32,925 nt of DNA, taken from the NCBI GenBank assembly GCA_946626755.1, contig CAMOUW010000011.1, positions 1 through 32,925 of the forward strand, read 5' to 3'. Origin of the DNA: an uncultured Clostridia bacterium (GTDB lineage Bacteria > Bacillota > Clostridia > Lachnospirales > Lachnospiraceae). The notes under the pieces are model-generated. The model had not been told where the DNA came from. It searched no databases and was given only the letters and a program-made list of their open reading frames with translations. Positions 8,612 through 16,804 of this stretch are shown piece by piece (position 1 is the stretch's first letter; every line of letters begins with the position of its first letter). The position numbers were made by a program, and so were the translations under genes.

Positions 8612-9685
8612 TTAAAAATCTCTGTACCGTTCCAGCCTGTTTAACAATAACCTGTACATCTCTTCTGCCAGTTCGACCGGTTCAAGCACCATCACCGAAG
8701 CCCCGTAACCAAGCAGCCACCGTTTAAATGAACCCATCCCGCACACATCATCCTCATAATAAGCAATTTCCTCATTTTCAGGGTCATCATACAGCTTCCC
8801 GAACCGTCTGCCGTTGGTCTCTGTTTTTATCTTTTCGTATATATTTCCCGTGTCCTTTGAGATCCTGATCTTTACATGTCTGATAACATACCCGCCCTTC
8901 TGCGCCATTTCATCCGGACAAATATCACCACCCCAGATATAGTCAAGCACATCAAGCTCGCCCGGCTTCACCGGCGGCACTTTTTCATCGTTATGGACCT
9001 TAAGATTTCTTATGCGGTCGATCTTTTTAAGCAGAATATGTGCCGCACTGTCTTTACTTCCCGACATGTTTTTGCCCCCTTCGACAGGCTCAGGGAGCGC
9101 TGAGTTTAAAACACAGTCTTTGCGCCCAGGTATGGTTCTGCTCCCTTCGACAAGCTCACGTCGCTCTGTTTTTACAACACATTTTTTACTCCCGGGTATC
9201 CCTGCAAGGTACACTCTCCCGGCAAACAGGTCTGTGTAAATTTGTCTCGGAACTAACCCTTCCTCTTTTTCCTCCCCTGTCTCTGTTATATATGTAAATG
9301 TCACCGGATGACCCTGCTCTATGGCCATCTGTAGAGGTCCCATGATCCCCGGCGGCATCTCTGCTACCGCTAACGCCGGCTTTTTGATCCATACGGAATC
9401 GGAAAGGTGGGACACATTGGCAGCTCTGGCAAATACATTTTTCTCAAATGGCGAAATATTTACCGCCACCACATCACCTGCATATTCCGGCAGGAAAACA
9501 TCAGGATCTATTCTGATCGGATGTTCATCTCCGGTGATCGCAAGGAGATCTTTTTTAACCACCTCCGTCGGCACATTTAAAGAAGAGCTTATCTCATTTA
9601 CGGTAAGCCCCTCCGGAAAACGTTCCGACATAAGAAGCGCCATCAATTCCGACAATCTTTTATATGCATTACTAAAATCGCCCAT
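8612..9685 (-). CDS. WYL-domain transcriptional regulator (second gene of a tandem pair)
   Basis: 357 aa; N-terminal winged-HTH-like GLTVNEISSSLNVPTEVVKKDL; WYL region PVTFTYITETGEEKEEGLVPRQIY...FAGRVYLAG; IDRIRNLKV. Confidence 0.8.
   Translation of the reverse strand: MGDFSNAYKRLSELMALLMSERFPEGLTVNEISSSLNVPTEVVKKDLLAITGDEHPIRIDPDVFLPEYAGDVVAVNISPFEKNVFARAANVSHLSDSVWIKKPALAVAEMPPGIMGPLQMAIEQGHPVTFTYITETGEEKEEGLVPRQIYTDLFAGRVYLAGIPGSKKCVVKTERRELVEGSRTIPGRKDCVLNSALPEPVEGGKNMSGSKDSAAHILLKKIDRIRNLKVHNDEKVPPVKPGELDVLDYIWGGDICPDEMAQKGGYVIRHVKIRISKDTGNIYEKIKTETNGRRFGKLYDDPENEEIAYYEDDVCGMGSFKRWLLGYGASVMVLEPVELAEEMYRLLLNRLERYRDF
9055..9198. repeat. In-frame 66-bp tandem duplication with a TTCGACARGCTCA palindromic-repeat-like core, inside the WYL gene
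   Basis: CCCTTCGACAGGCTCAGGGAGCG and CCCTTCGACAAGCTCACGTCGC are exactly 66 bp apart (TTCGACA at 9080 and 9146); protein IPGSKKCVVKTERRELVEGSRT / IPGRKDCVLNSALPEPVEGGKN / MSGSKDS. Confidence 0.7.
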
Positions 9686-9706
9686 CCCTGTAAAACCTCT
9701 TACAAC

Positions 9707-11155
9707 TCAAACCTGCTTGGGATCATAACCGAGTATTTCCCTGTACCCCTCGATCATTTCCTTTGTCCTGGCTATCAGATGCTCCCTGCTTTTTTCAGGT
9801 TTGACGATAACCGCAGCATCCCCCAGGCTTCTTACAACCCTTAAAAAATCATGGGTTCCCATGATTTTGTCACTGTATCTGATCCACCCGGTCACGTTGC
9901 TCCCTTTCAAATACGAACCTGCTGCAGGACTGTTCCCTTCCTGTTTACCTGTTTCCTTTTTACCTTCATTTATATCCTGTTTTCCTGCGTACAGCTCCGG
10001 CTTACTATTTCCATGTATAAATGTTACCTCGGCCGTCTCATTTCTCGCCTTTTTAAGACTCCTGACCATATCCCGTATTTCAGGCCGGTCCTCAAACAGC
10101 ACCTCCACTTCACAGGGCTCATCAGGAGCGGCGGACCACATTTTGCTGAAAATATCCCTGTACCTGCGGCTTTCATATATATCATTGCTGACAGTTACAT
10201 TTACAGACATCTCTTTAACGGCGCTGAACTTCAGGTTTTTACGCACCCATTTGCCCTTGGCTTTGACCTCTCCCAGAAGATAAAAGGCGTTGGTCTCCAC
10301 ATTAAAGATGACCAGGGCGGTTTTGAAAATGTAATCCTTTGTCTTTTCCTTTTCCCGGTATTTTATGTCGAGGGCGTATTTCCCAAATGGCAGCCCCAGC
10401 AACTCATCCAGCTTCTGCGCCGATTCCTCCGGGATATCATTTCTCCTGCCTGTGCTTTTGTAAACTCCCGAAGCTTCTTCATATATGTCAGGACTAACCG
10501 CCGCAATCTTTTCATTTATGGTCTTAAGGGTGGTCCCCAGTTCTTCAGCATATCCCCCGTCGTAGTAATAAGCGTTGAAATCCATTACCGCCTCTTTGTC
10601 GATAAAAGAGATAACCGGGGCGCTGTCGCAAATGTGATAAAACAGCTTATTGCTGCTCCTTCCGGAATCCTCCGGCAGGCTCTCTCCCGATTCAATAAGA
10701 TCATTTATAGTATGCCGGCTGATATATTTCATGTCTACAAGACCGTCCAGAAGCCGTTTCATTTTACTCTTACTTACGGGGGCAGCCACATTTACATACT
10801 CATTGTAAATGTCCAGGGCGCTCATATACCGGTCACAGCCCCCGGACAGTATCACCATTATAAACCAGCGCGCCACCGTATCCCGGGTGACCGGTTCAAA
10901 TCCATCCGTTTCCGGCTCCGAAGGATTAAATTCCGGGTTTAGAAGCCGGTAGCCTTCGGTGTCGGATACGATCTCATATCCTTCATGTACAAGGGTCTTT
11001 ATATCAGAACTCAAAGTTGCTTTGGAAATATCCTTCCCGGAGCTTTTCATTATTGCTTTCCTGATATCTGCACCATACACTCTGTTTTCCGGAGCCCGGA
11101 TGAGCATATCTGTGATAAGTTTTCTTCTCTCCCTGATCTTTTCTGCAACTGACAT
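9707..11155 (-). CDS. WYL-domain transcriptional regulator (first gene of a tandem pair)
   Basis: HTH_11-like N-terminus (ITDMLIRAPENRVYGADIRKAIMKSSGKDISKATLSSDIKTLVHEGYEI) plus WYL/WCX-like core (YALDIKYREKEKTKDYIFKTALVIFNVETNAFYLLGEV). Ends 21 bp before the next gene starts; start MSVAEK at 11155 preferred over 11176. Confidence 0.75.
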   Translation of the reverse strand: MSVAEKIRERRKLITDMLIRAPENRVYGADIRKAIMKSSGKDISKATLSSDIKTLVHEGYEIVSDTEGYRLLNPEFNPSEPETDGFEPVTRDTVARWFIMVILSGGCDRYMSALDIYNEYVNVAAPVSKSKMKRLLDGLVDMKYISRHTINDLIESGESLPEDSGRSSNKLFYHICDSAPVISFIDKEAVMDFNAYYYDGGYAEELGTTLKTINEKIAAVSPDIYEEASGVYKSTGRRNDIPEESAQKLDELLGLPFGKYALDIKYREKEKTKDYIFKTALVIFNVETNAFYLLGEVKAKGKWVRKNLKFSAVKEMSVNVTVSNDIYESRRYRDIFSKMWSAAPDEPCEVEVLFEDRPEIRDMVRSLKKARNETAEVTFIHGNSKPELYAGKQDINEGKKETGKQEGNSPAAGSYLKGSNVTGWIRYSDKIMGTHDFLRVVRSLGDAAVIVKPEKSREHLIARTKEMIEGYREILGYDPKQV

Positions 11156-11358
11156 ATTTATTCTCCGGTGAAGCACACTGTTTTTATGTTATGACCTAAG
11201 GAACAAAAGAATTTTCGGTTTTGACCTTGGTATTATACTATTATACAGTATTTCAGCATGTTCATGCATAAACTTTAACTAAAATGTAAAATGCTCTTTG
11301 ACGTTGTTTTTTCAGTCATCCAATTTGTGGTTCACTGCGATCCTAAAATCATTAAACT

Positions 11359-11409
11359 TTGACACTTAGTAAGTCATGTCGTATAATACGCAAACAAAAG
11401 ATACATGAC
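11359..11409 (+). promoter_or_regulatory. Consensus promoter and inverted-repeat operator candidate for XRE copy 2
   Basis: TTGACA (11359-11364), 17 bp, TATAAT (11382-11387); GTCATGT (11373-11379) and ACATGAC (11403-11409) flank the expected start site. Confidence 0.7.
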
Positions 11410-11461
11410 GTTTGAATATTCCGGGAAGTTGAAAAATGCCAATTTTTAAAGAGGATGGATT

Positions 11462-11761
11462 ATGTTTATAAATAAAGCCCCTGACGGGAAAAACAACATA
11501 TGCGGCTCCAATGTGGCGCACCTGCGAAAAGCTATGGGCATTTCCCAGCGGGAACTTGCCGACCGCCTGCAGTCTGCCGGTCTGGACATTGAAAAAAACG
11601 GCGTCCAGAGGATCGAGTCCGGACACCGTTTCGTAACTGATATCGAGCTGGGATTCCTTTCTGCTGTTCTGTCAGTAGATATCGAAACTCTTCTGCAGTA
11701 TAAAGTCCCGGAAGTCATCTGCCATGATCCGGATACGCCTTCTTGGGAGCCGGAGATGTAA
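11462..11761 (+). CDS. XRE-family HTH regulator (copy 2)
   Basis: 99 aa; LRKAMGISQRELADRLQSAGLDIEKNGVQRIESGHRFVTDIELGFLS; near-identical core to copy 1. Confidence 0.9.
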   Translation: MFINKAPDGKNNICGSNVAHLRKAMGISQRELADRLQSAGLDIEKNGVQRIESGHRFVTDIELGFLSAVLSVDIETLLQYKVPEVICHDPDTPSWEPEM

Positions 11762-11770
11762 CAGGTTTAG

Positions 11771-13528
11771 TCATACCGTTTTATCACTGACCTCCACCCT
11801 CAGATTCCCCCACTCGCAAACCGCTGCTCCCTCTGTCAGGGAGTCTTTTTTTATATTTACGATATAATTCACGCCGGTTCCCGGTTCAAGGACACAAGGG
11901 GTCCCGTTACGTCTCATGTCTACATCACCGTCGTAAAGCAAAGTATTCATATAAGCGCCCTTCGTACCTGCTGTTTTTTCCATTTCTGACGCTGCATTTT
12001 CGTAATTATCACTGTCTCCGGCTATTTTACCCTCGCCTGTCATTACATTTACATAGATACTGTTGTGCTTAACCGCCTCTGAAGTACCGTTCGTGAGGCG
12101 TATCAGCAGCGATACAGATCCGTCCGGCTCGGCCCATGCGAGAACGCACTCTTCCGTTTCCTGGCCCGGAATGACCGCCGTTTCATCCTTAAATGAATAG
12201 TCAGCTTCATCAGCAAGATACGTATTTCTGCTTTCAGCCACCGCAGAGTTGTACCCTTCCGGATAATCCCCGGTATACTTACTTATAGCGGCGATCTTTT
12301 CAAGCGCCACTTTTAGTTCACCGTCTTCTTCTGCAAATGTGAAAAGACGGGATCTGCTTTTTATCAAACCGGAGTTTCCGGAAACCTGTCCTTTATAAAA
12401 CACTGCCGACACTCCCAGTGTATTTTCATCCTTCACAACAGGCACAAAAAGGAAACTCTCTCCCACTCCCGCAAGCCACCTCCTGTCATTTTCTATATAA
12501 TCATCCAGAGCCCCGTCGTCCCTGTATTTTGCAGTGTAAAACTGCTTAAAATCCTCAAGATCCGTCTTCCCCGCAATATCCTTAAGTTCACTCAAAAGCC
12601 GTTTTGCAGCCTCCGGGTCTATATCCCCCGCTGCAAACGCCCCGGGCTGAAACTCTTCCACACTTACCCCTGTAATACGCGCGCCATTTCCCTTACCTGC
12701 AAATGCTGCTATGACCAGCCCTGCTGCAAGCGCTGCCCCGCCAACTGCAAACCCTGTTATCAGTGCACTTTTTCTGTGCTTTTCAGAACTGATGTTGCGG
12801 TTTCGTGACGTTTGCTTTTTTATCTCTTGCAAATCCCCGTTGTGGTCGCTACTGAAATAATAAAACTCACCGTCATCCCCCTGCTCCACCGGGATATTCA
12901 GTTCATTGCAGGCCCGTATAAAATCATCAACGCTACATCCTTTAAATCCTTTAGATGGCAGTTCTTCGCTGACACTGTACATTTGCCTTAATTTATCATC
13001 TGCATAACGGCTTTCGCACTCACATATACGGTCATAATAAGGCACTCCGGAGCTGTCACGGACTATCAGAAAATACTTGGATACCTCCTTCATATCTCTG
13101 ATAGCCTCCGGCACCCCGTAACTGCCGTCCCCAAGATCAGTGCTCCATTCACCTTCTGCCTCTCCTGCACGGAGATGCATATATTTATTCCTGTAATTAT
13201 CTATCAAACGGGTGACTGCCTGTGTAAATGTGTTTCTCCACTCCCTGTTCTCTGCTTCCGTACCCAGATCATAAAACCCAAAATGTGACAGCACCACATC
13301 CCGGTACTCTGAACGGAATTTAAAAAACTTCAGGCAGGCCTGAATATCAAGATCCTCAAGACATTTCTCATCTGTTATGATCGGAATCTTTTCCTCTTTT
13401 TCACGGGCTATAAATACTTCAAACCATCCCGGCCCGTATTTTGAGCCCATACCTCTGTCTATGGCTCCCATAAGACAGGAAAGCAGATACTTTCCCGCCA
13501 GGAGCATTTCAGCTTCTTGTAATTTCAT
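11771..13528 (-). CDS. Membrane-anchored protein with N-terminal Swt1-like HEPN domain and C-terminal extracytoplasmic domain
   Basis: 585 aa; AGKYLLSCLMGAIDRGMGSKYGPGWFEVF and TFTQAVTRLIDNYRNKYMHLRAG (R-x4-H) resemble Swt1-type HEPN; single TM SALITGFAVGGAALAAGLVIAAFAG. Confidence 0.7.
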   Translation of the reverse strand: MKLQEAEMLLAGKYLLSCLMGAIDRGMGSKYGPGWFEVFIAREKEEKIPIITDEKCLEDLDIQACLKFFKFRSEYRDVVLSHFGFYDLGTEAENREWRNTFTQAVTRLIDNYRNKYMHLRAGEAEGEWSTDLGDGSYGVPEAIRDMKEVSKYFLIVRDSSGVPYYDRICECESRYADDKLRQMYSVSEELPSKGFKGCSVDDFIRACNELNIPVEQGDDGEFYYFSSDHNGDLQEIKKQTSRNRNISSEKHRKSALITGFAVGGAALAAGLVIAAFAGKGNGARITGVSVEEFQPGAFAAGDIDPEAAKRLLSELKDIAGKTDLEDFKQFYTAKYRDDGALDDYIENDRRWLAGVGESFLFVPVVKDENTLGVSAVFYKGQVSGNSGLIKSRSRLFTFAEEDGELKVALEKIAAISKYTGDYPEGYNSAVAESRNTYLADEADYSFKDETAVIPGQETEECVLAWAEPDGSVSLLIRLTNGTSEAVKHNSIYVNVMTGEGKIAGDSDNYENAASEMEKTAGTKGAYMNTLLYDGDVDMRRNGTPCVLEPGTGVNYIVNIKKDSLTEGAAVCEWGNLRVEVSDKTV

Positions 13529-13561
13529 AATATCAGTCTTTTTGCTGTAATAATTTAAAAA

Positions 13562-13601
13562 ATAAAAACATCAGAGTTTTTTTCCTGAAAATTCTCTGAT
13601 G
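13562..13601 (-). terminator. Intrinsic terminator downstream of clpP
   Basis: CATCAGAG (13569-13576) / CTCTGATG (13594-13601), followed on the minus strand by TTTTTATTTTTT. Confidence 0.75.
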
Positions 13602-13662
13602 TCATTTTACAATAGTTAAACTGTATTTACAAACTATTTCCGTAGCTTCTAATCATTCTGTA

Positions 13663-14235
13663 TTATATGATCTCCGTTGCGATGCCTGACTCCACCGCCT
13701 CTTCAGCACTGAAAACACTGTCTTTTTTAGTCTTGGCATATACACTCTGGAGGGTCATGCCGGTCTGCTTTGCGATGATCTTTCCAAGGGTTTTTCGTAC
13801 CTTCATCAGATCATTTACCTGTTCCATAAGCTGCATAGGCTTCTGTCCGCCCATATCCATGGAACCAAATGACGGATCGTGGATCAGTATCTGGGAATGA
13901 GGCAGCATCTTGCGCTTCGTGCCGTGCATAAAGATTATGGCGCCCATACTCGCAGCCATACCTATGCAGATAGTAGTGACCGGGGACTTCATCTGATTTA
14001 TAAAGTCGCATATTACCAGTCCGGCAGTCACCTCACCTCCGGGGCTGGAGATATAGATCTCTATCTCCCTGCCCGGATCATGTTGATCCAGATACATGAG
14101 TTGTTTAATAATATCTGCTGAGCTTTGGGATGTGACAGGTTCGCACATAAATATTTTCCTGTCATTATACATATGGTCTTCAATTGATATGGCCTGAAGG
14201 CCTCTTGATGTTTCTTCGATGATATGTGTACTCAT
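13663..14235 (-). CDS. clpP: ClpP-family protease (accessory copy)
   Basis: SRGLQAISIEDHMYNDRKIFM; IYISSPGGEVTAGL; GMAASMGAIIF (Ser); HSQILIHDP (His); KKDSVFSAEEAVESG (Asp). Start at 14235 with RBS aaggagaaaaaatct; the upstream ORF extension to 14337 is not supported. Confidence 0.9.
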   Translation of the reverse strand: MSTHIIEETSRGLQAISIEDHMYNDRKIFMCEPVTSQSSADIIKQLMYLDQHDPGREIEIYISSPGGEVTAGLVICDFINQMKSPVTTICIGMAASMGAIIFMHGTKRKMLPHSQILIHDPSFGSMDMGGQKPMQLMEQVNDLMKVRKTLGKIIAKQTGMTLQSVYAKTKKDSVFSAEEAVESGIATEII

Positions 14236-14372
14236 AGATTTTTTCTCCTTTTTCGTTTTTGTTTTATCACAAGGGTACCCTTCTTCCACCCGGCGAAGCT
14301 GAGTGGCGAAGCGCACCCAAATTTTGTCGAAGCGCATCTAAACTTATCACATAATTCATACCGTAAAGCATT

Positions 14373-15626
14373 TTATACCATTTCTGCTTCAATCACTTCT
14401 TTTAGCGCCAGTGCCCTCTCATATTCCGGATGGTAAGACACATCATATCTTTCCGCCTTTTGCGGTTTATGTCCGCGTATAAAGAGATAGGCCTCAGACA
14501 GTTCCATGTTCTGGATAGTGTCGGTGGTACGATTTGCTTTTTGGGCGATCAGACTTATAGTAGTATTATCCTGTCCGCCAAGATAAAGCATTGTATCACA
14601 GTTATTGATTATGGTTCTTGATCTGCCGTCTTTATATATACTGTCAAGCTGACTGATACTCTGCAGGATTATGCTTACAGATATTTCTCTTGAGCGGATG
14701 ACGGATATAATATTGTCGAAATCCGGAATACGTGCGTTTGTAGCAAAATCATCCAGGATAAATCTCACCGGTACAGGCAGGCTGCAGCCTTCATGACTTT
14801 CCGCCTCCTCGAAAAGCATCTGAAGTGCCTGGGTATAAAAAATATTTACCAACTTATCCATAGAACGGTCTACGTCGCTGATATTCAGAAAAAGTGCTGT
14901 TTTCTCCCGGCCTATGGCTTTAATATCTATTTTATCTTTGTTGGTACTCATTCTTTTAGTCCCGGCAAATGAAAAAATATCCAGTGCCTGGGCGGCAAAT
15001 GTTTCAATACAGGCATTTGTTTTTTCTGCACCGAAATTTTTTTTGATAATATGATATTTTGACACGGCAAAGCTGTCCGGATTTCTTCTTTCTGCTTCGG
15101 CAAATAATTTCTCAGCATTATCTTTGTTCCAATGGGAAAATAACTTCTGGACTGAAACCAGATTTCTGTCTTCCTTCTCTACATTTTCCAAAACATATCC
15201 TATCAGGGCGGCAAGGAGAGTTCTGCCCGACTCATCCCAGTAACGGTCATTATCAGTCAGATTAGGAGCAATGCTTTTTACCAGCCTGAGGATATCCTGC
15301 TCGTTATAACTGTCAGTTGCCGGATTGTATTTTATATTATCAAGAGGGTTGAATCCGCAGGATCTCATGGTATCTTTAAAGTCCATAACCAGAACTTTAT
15401 ATCCCTTTTCTTTTAAATAGGGAGTAAATGTATCTGCCAGATCACCTTTAGTGTCTGCGATCACCATGCTTTCGTTTGCCTGAAGGATATTGGGGATTAC
15501 ATATCCTCTGGTCTTTCCGGCACCGCTGGGTCCTATAATAAGGTCGTTGTTGTTTATTTTTGTAACATGGGTGTTATTTGACTGTGTTATATCTTTTGCT
15601 AATATACGAAAAGCATCTTTATTCAT
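14373..15626 (-). CDS. Soluble VirD4/TraG-like coupling protein ATPase (copy 2)
   Basis: 417 aa; GPSGAGKT, VRFILDDFATN, NNCDTMLYLGGQD; roughly two-thirds identical by eye to 5214..6521; no TM helices. Confidence 0.9.
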   Translation of the reverse strand: MNKDAFRILAKDITQSNNTHVTKINNNDLIIGPSGAGKTRGYVIPNILQANESMVIADTKGDLADTFTPYLKEKGYKVLVMDFKDTMRSCGFNPLDNIKYNPATDSYNEQDILRLVKSIAPNLTDNDRYWDESGRTLLAALIGYVLENVEKEDRNLVSVQKLFSHWNKDNAEKLFAEAERRNPDSFAVSKYHIIKKNFGAEKTNACIETFAAQALDIFSFAGTKRMSTNKDKIDIKAIGREKTALFLNISDVDRSMDKLVNIFYTQALQMLFEEAESHEGCSLPVPVRFILDDFATNARIPDFDNIISVIRSREISVSIILQSISQLDSIYKDGRSRTIINNCDTMLYLGGQDNTTISLIAQKANRTTDTIQNMELSEAYLFIRGHKPQKAERYDVSYHPEYERALALKEVIEAEMV

Positions 15627-15689
15627 AATGTCTCCTCCTCGTGCAGGATATATATTGTTATAATCTTATCTGTCTGCCTGCTGCAACCA

Positions 15690-16160
15690 TTATCTGAATG
15701 GCAGATCTCCGTAAAGATCGTCTGATATCCAAAAATCATCGGAAGCTTCCGCTCCGTGATCTGCACCGGTTTTACGAGCCGGTGAGAAACGAAAACACGG
15801 CTCCACAGGTGTTTTGGTTTTTAAACGGCTCAACATCAATATCTTCATGGGATAAATGAAGACCGACATCAATACAGGCTTAAATAATCTGTAGTTATCA
15901 TCCTTATACACTTTCAGAATGATATCTTTTATGTATGTCCATTTCTTTTTTTCTTCTTCATCATAAGACTCATATATAGTAGATATATATTTATCATAAG
16001 TTTTTGCAAAATCCTTACCCAGGTATTTTTTCGTCAGTTTTTTGAACTCGTCGAAAAACACCTCATAATGCAGCATTATGTACTCTTTGAGAACAGGATT
16101 TTTAACGCAGTTAAATTCCTGCAGCAATTCATCCATATTCTTTTTTTTATTATTTTTCAC
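15690..16160 (-). CDS. Hypothetical protein, 156 aa
   Basis: ORF with aaaggagaaaaaag upstream; same orientation as and adjacent to ATPase copy 2. Confidence 0.7.
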   Translation of the reverse strand: MKNNKKKNMDELLQEFNCVKNPVLKEYIMLHYEVFFDEFKKLTKKYLGKDFAKTYDKYISTIYESYDEEEKKKWTYIKDIILKVYKDDNYRLFKPVLMSVFIYPMKILMLSRLKTKTPVEPCFRFSPARKTGADHGAEASDDFWISDDLYGDLPFR

Positions 16161-16192
16161 TTTTTTCTCCTTTTCCTTAGCTGATCTTTTTT

Positions 16193-16513
16193 TCAGGCAG
16201 GCTTTATTCCGTGAAATAGTAATAAAAGGAAATCCCGGGGTTCTTTGAGCAGTTCACTTGAAATATCCTCTGACTCCATTACCAGCACATCGCCTATCCT
16301 CATTTTTTTGAAGTCTTCTTTAGTCGGCTTCTCTTTGCCGTTGCCCCCGGTCACATGATCATATAAGTAGTTGACAAATACATCATGATCTTTCCCCTGA
16401 TAGAACTCTTCTATGGTCAGATCATAAAAAACCCCGGTCACTTCTAAAAGATACTTGTCATCGAGTTTCGTACCGCTTAAATATTCGGTCAGTTCTTTTG
16501 CTGTTCTTTTCAT
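16193..16513 (-). CDS. Hypothetical protein, about 106 aa
   Basis: Start at MKRTAKEL (16513) with ggaggtggtgat upstream; first gene of the probable minus-strand operon. Confidence 0.7.
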   Translation of the reverse strand: MKRTAKELTEYLSGTKLDDKYLLEVTGVFYDLTIEEFYQGKDHDVFVNYLYDHVTGGNGKEKPTKEDFKKMRIGDVLVMESEDISSELLKEPRDFLLLLFHGIKPA

Positions 16514-16804
16514 TATCACCACCTCCGTTTCTTGATGTTTGCCCCGATCCGTCTCACGGGTATGATAACAGTATAGTCATCTTCCGTAAGCCGGTAAATC
16601 TCTTTTTTGTTTTCTTCGCATATTTTACGAACTATTTGACTTTTTATATGTTATCAACTAAAATAACCTTAAGAAAAAAAATTTTCACTATCAGTGTAAA
16701 TGAGGATCATTTCACATAAACCATTCCCAAAAGTGATACTAATCACCGGTCCGTGGAATCCCTAGTCAACTGGTCAATCAGTATATACAGGAAAGGAAGA
16801 AATA

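Noticed and set aside
9851-10942. 363-aa plus-strand ORF
   Set aside because: Fully antisense to the WYL gene 9707..11155; composition looks like an antisense shadow, no RBS or recognisable domain.
14236-14337. N-terminal extension of ClpP in the ORF track (MRFDKIWVRFATQLRRVEEGY...)
   Set aside because: Good RBS at the internal ATG (14235) and canonical ClpP start; the extension translates repeat-like intergenic DNA.
5214-15626. Complete conjugative element (ICE)
   Set aside because: Two T4CP-like ATPases are present, but no relaxase, VirB4/TraE, lytic transglycosylase, integrase or att site was recognised, and the ATPases lack TM anchors.
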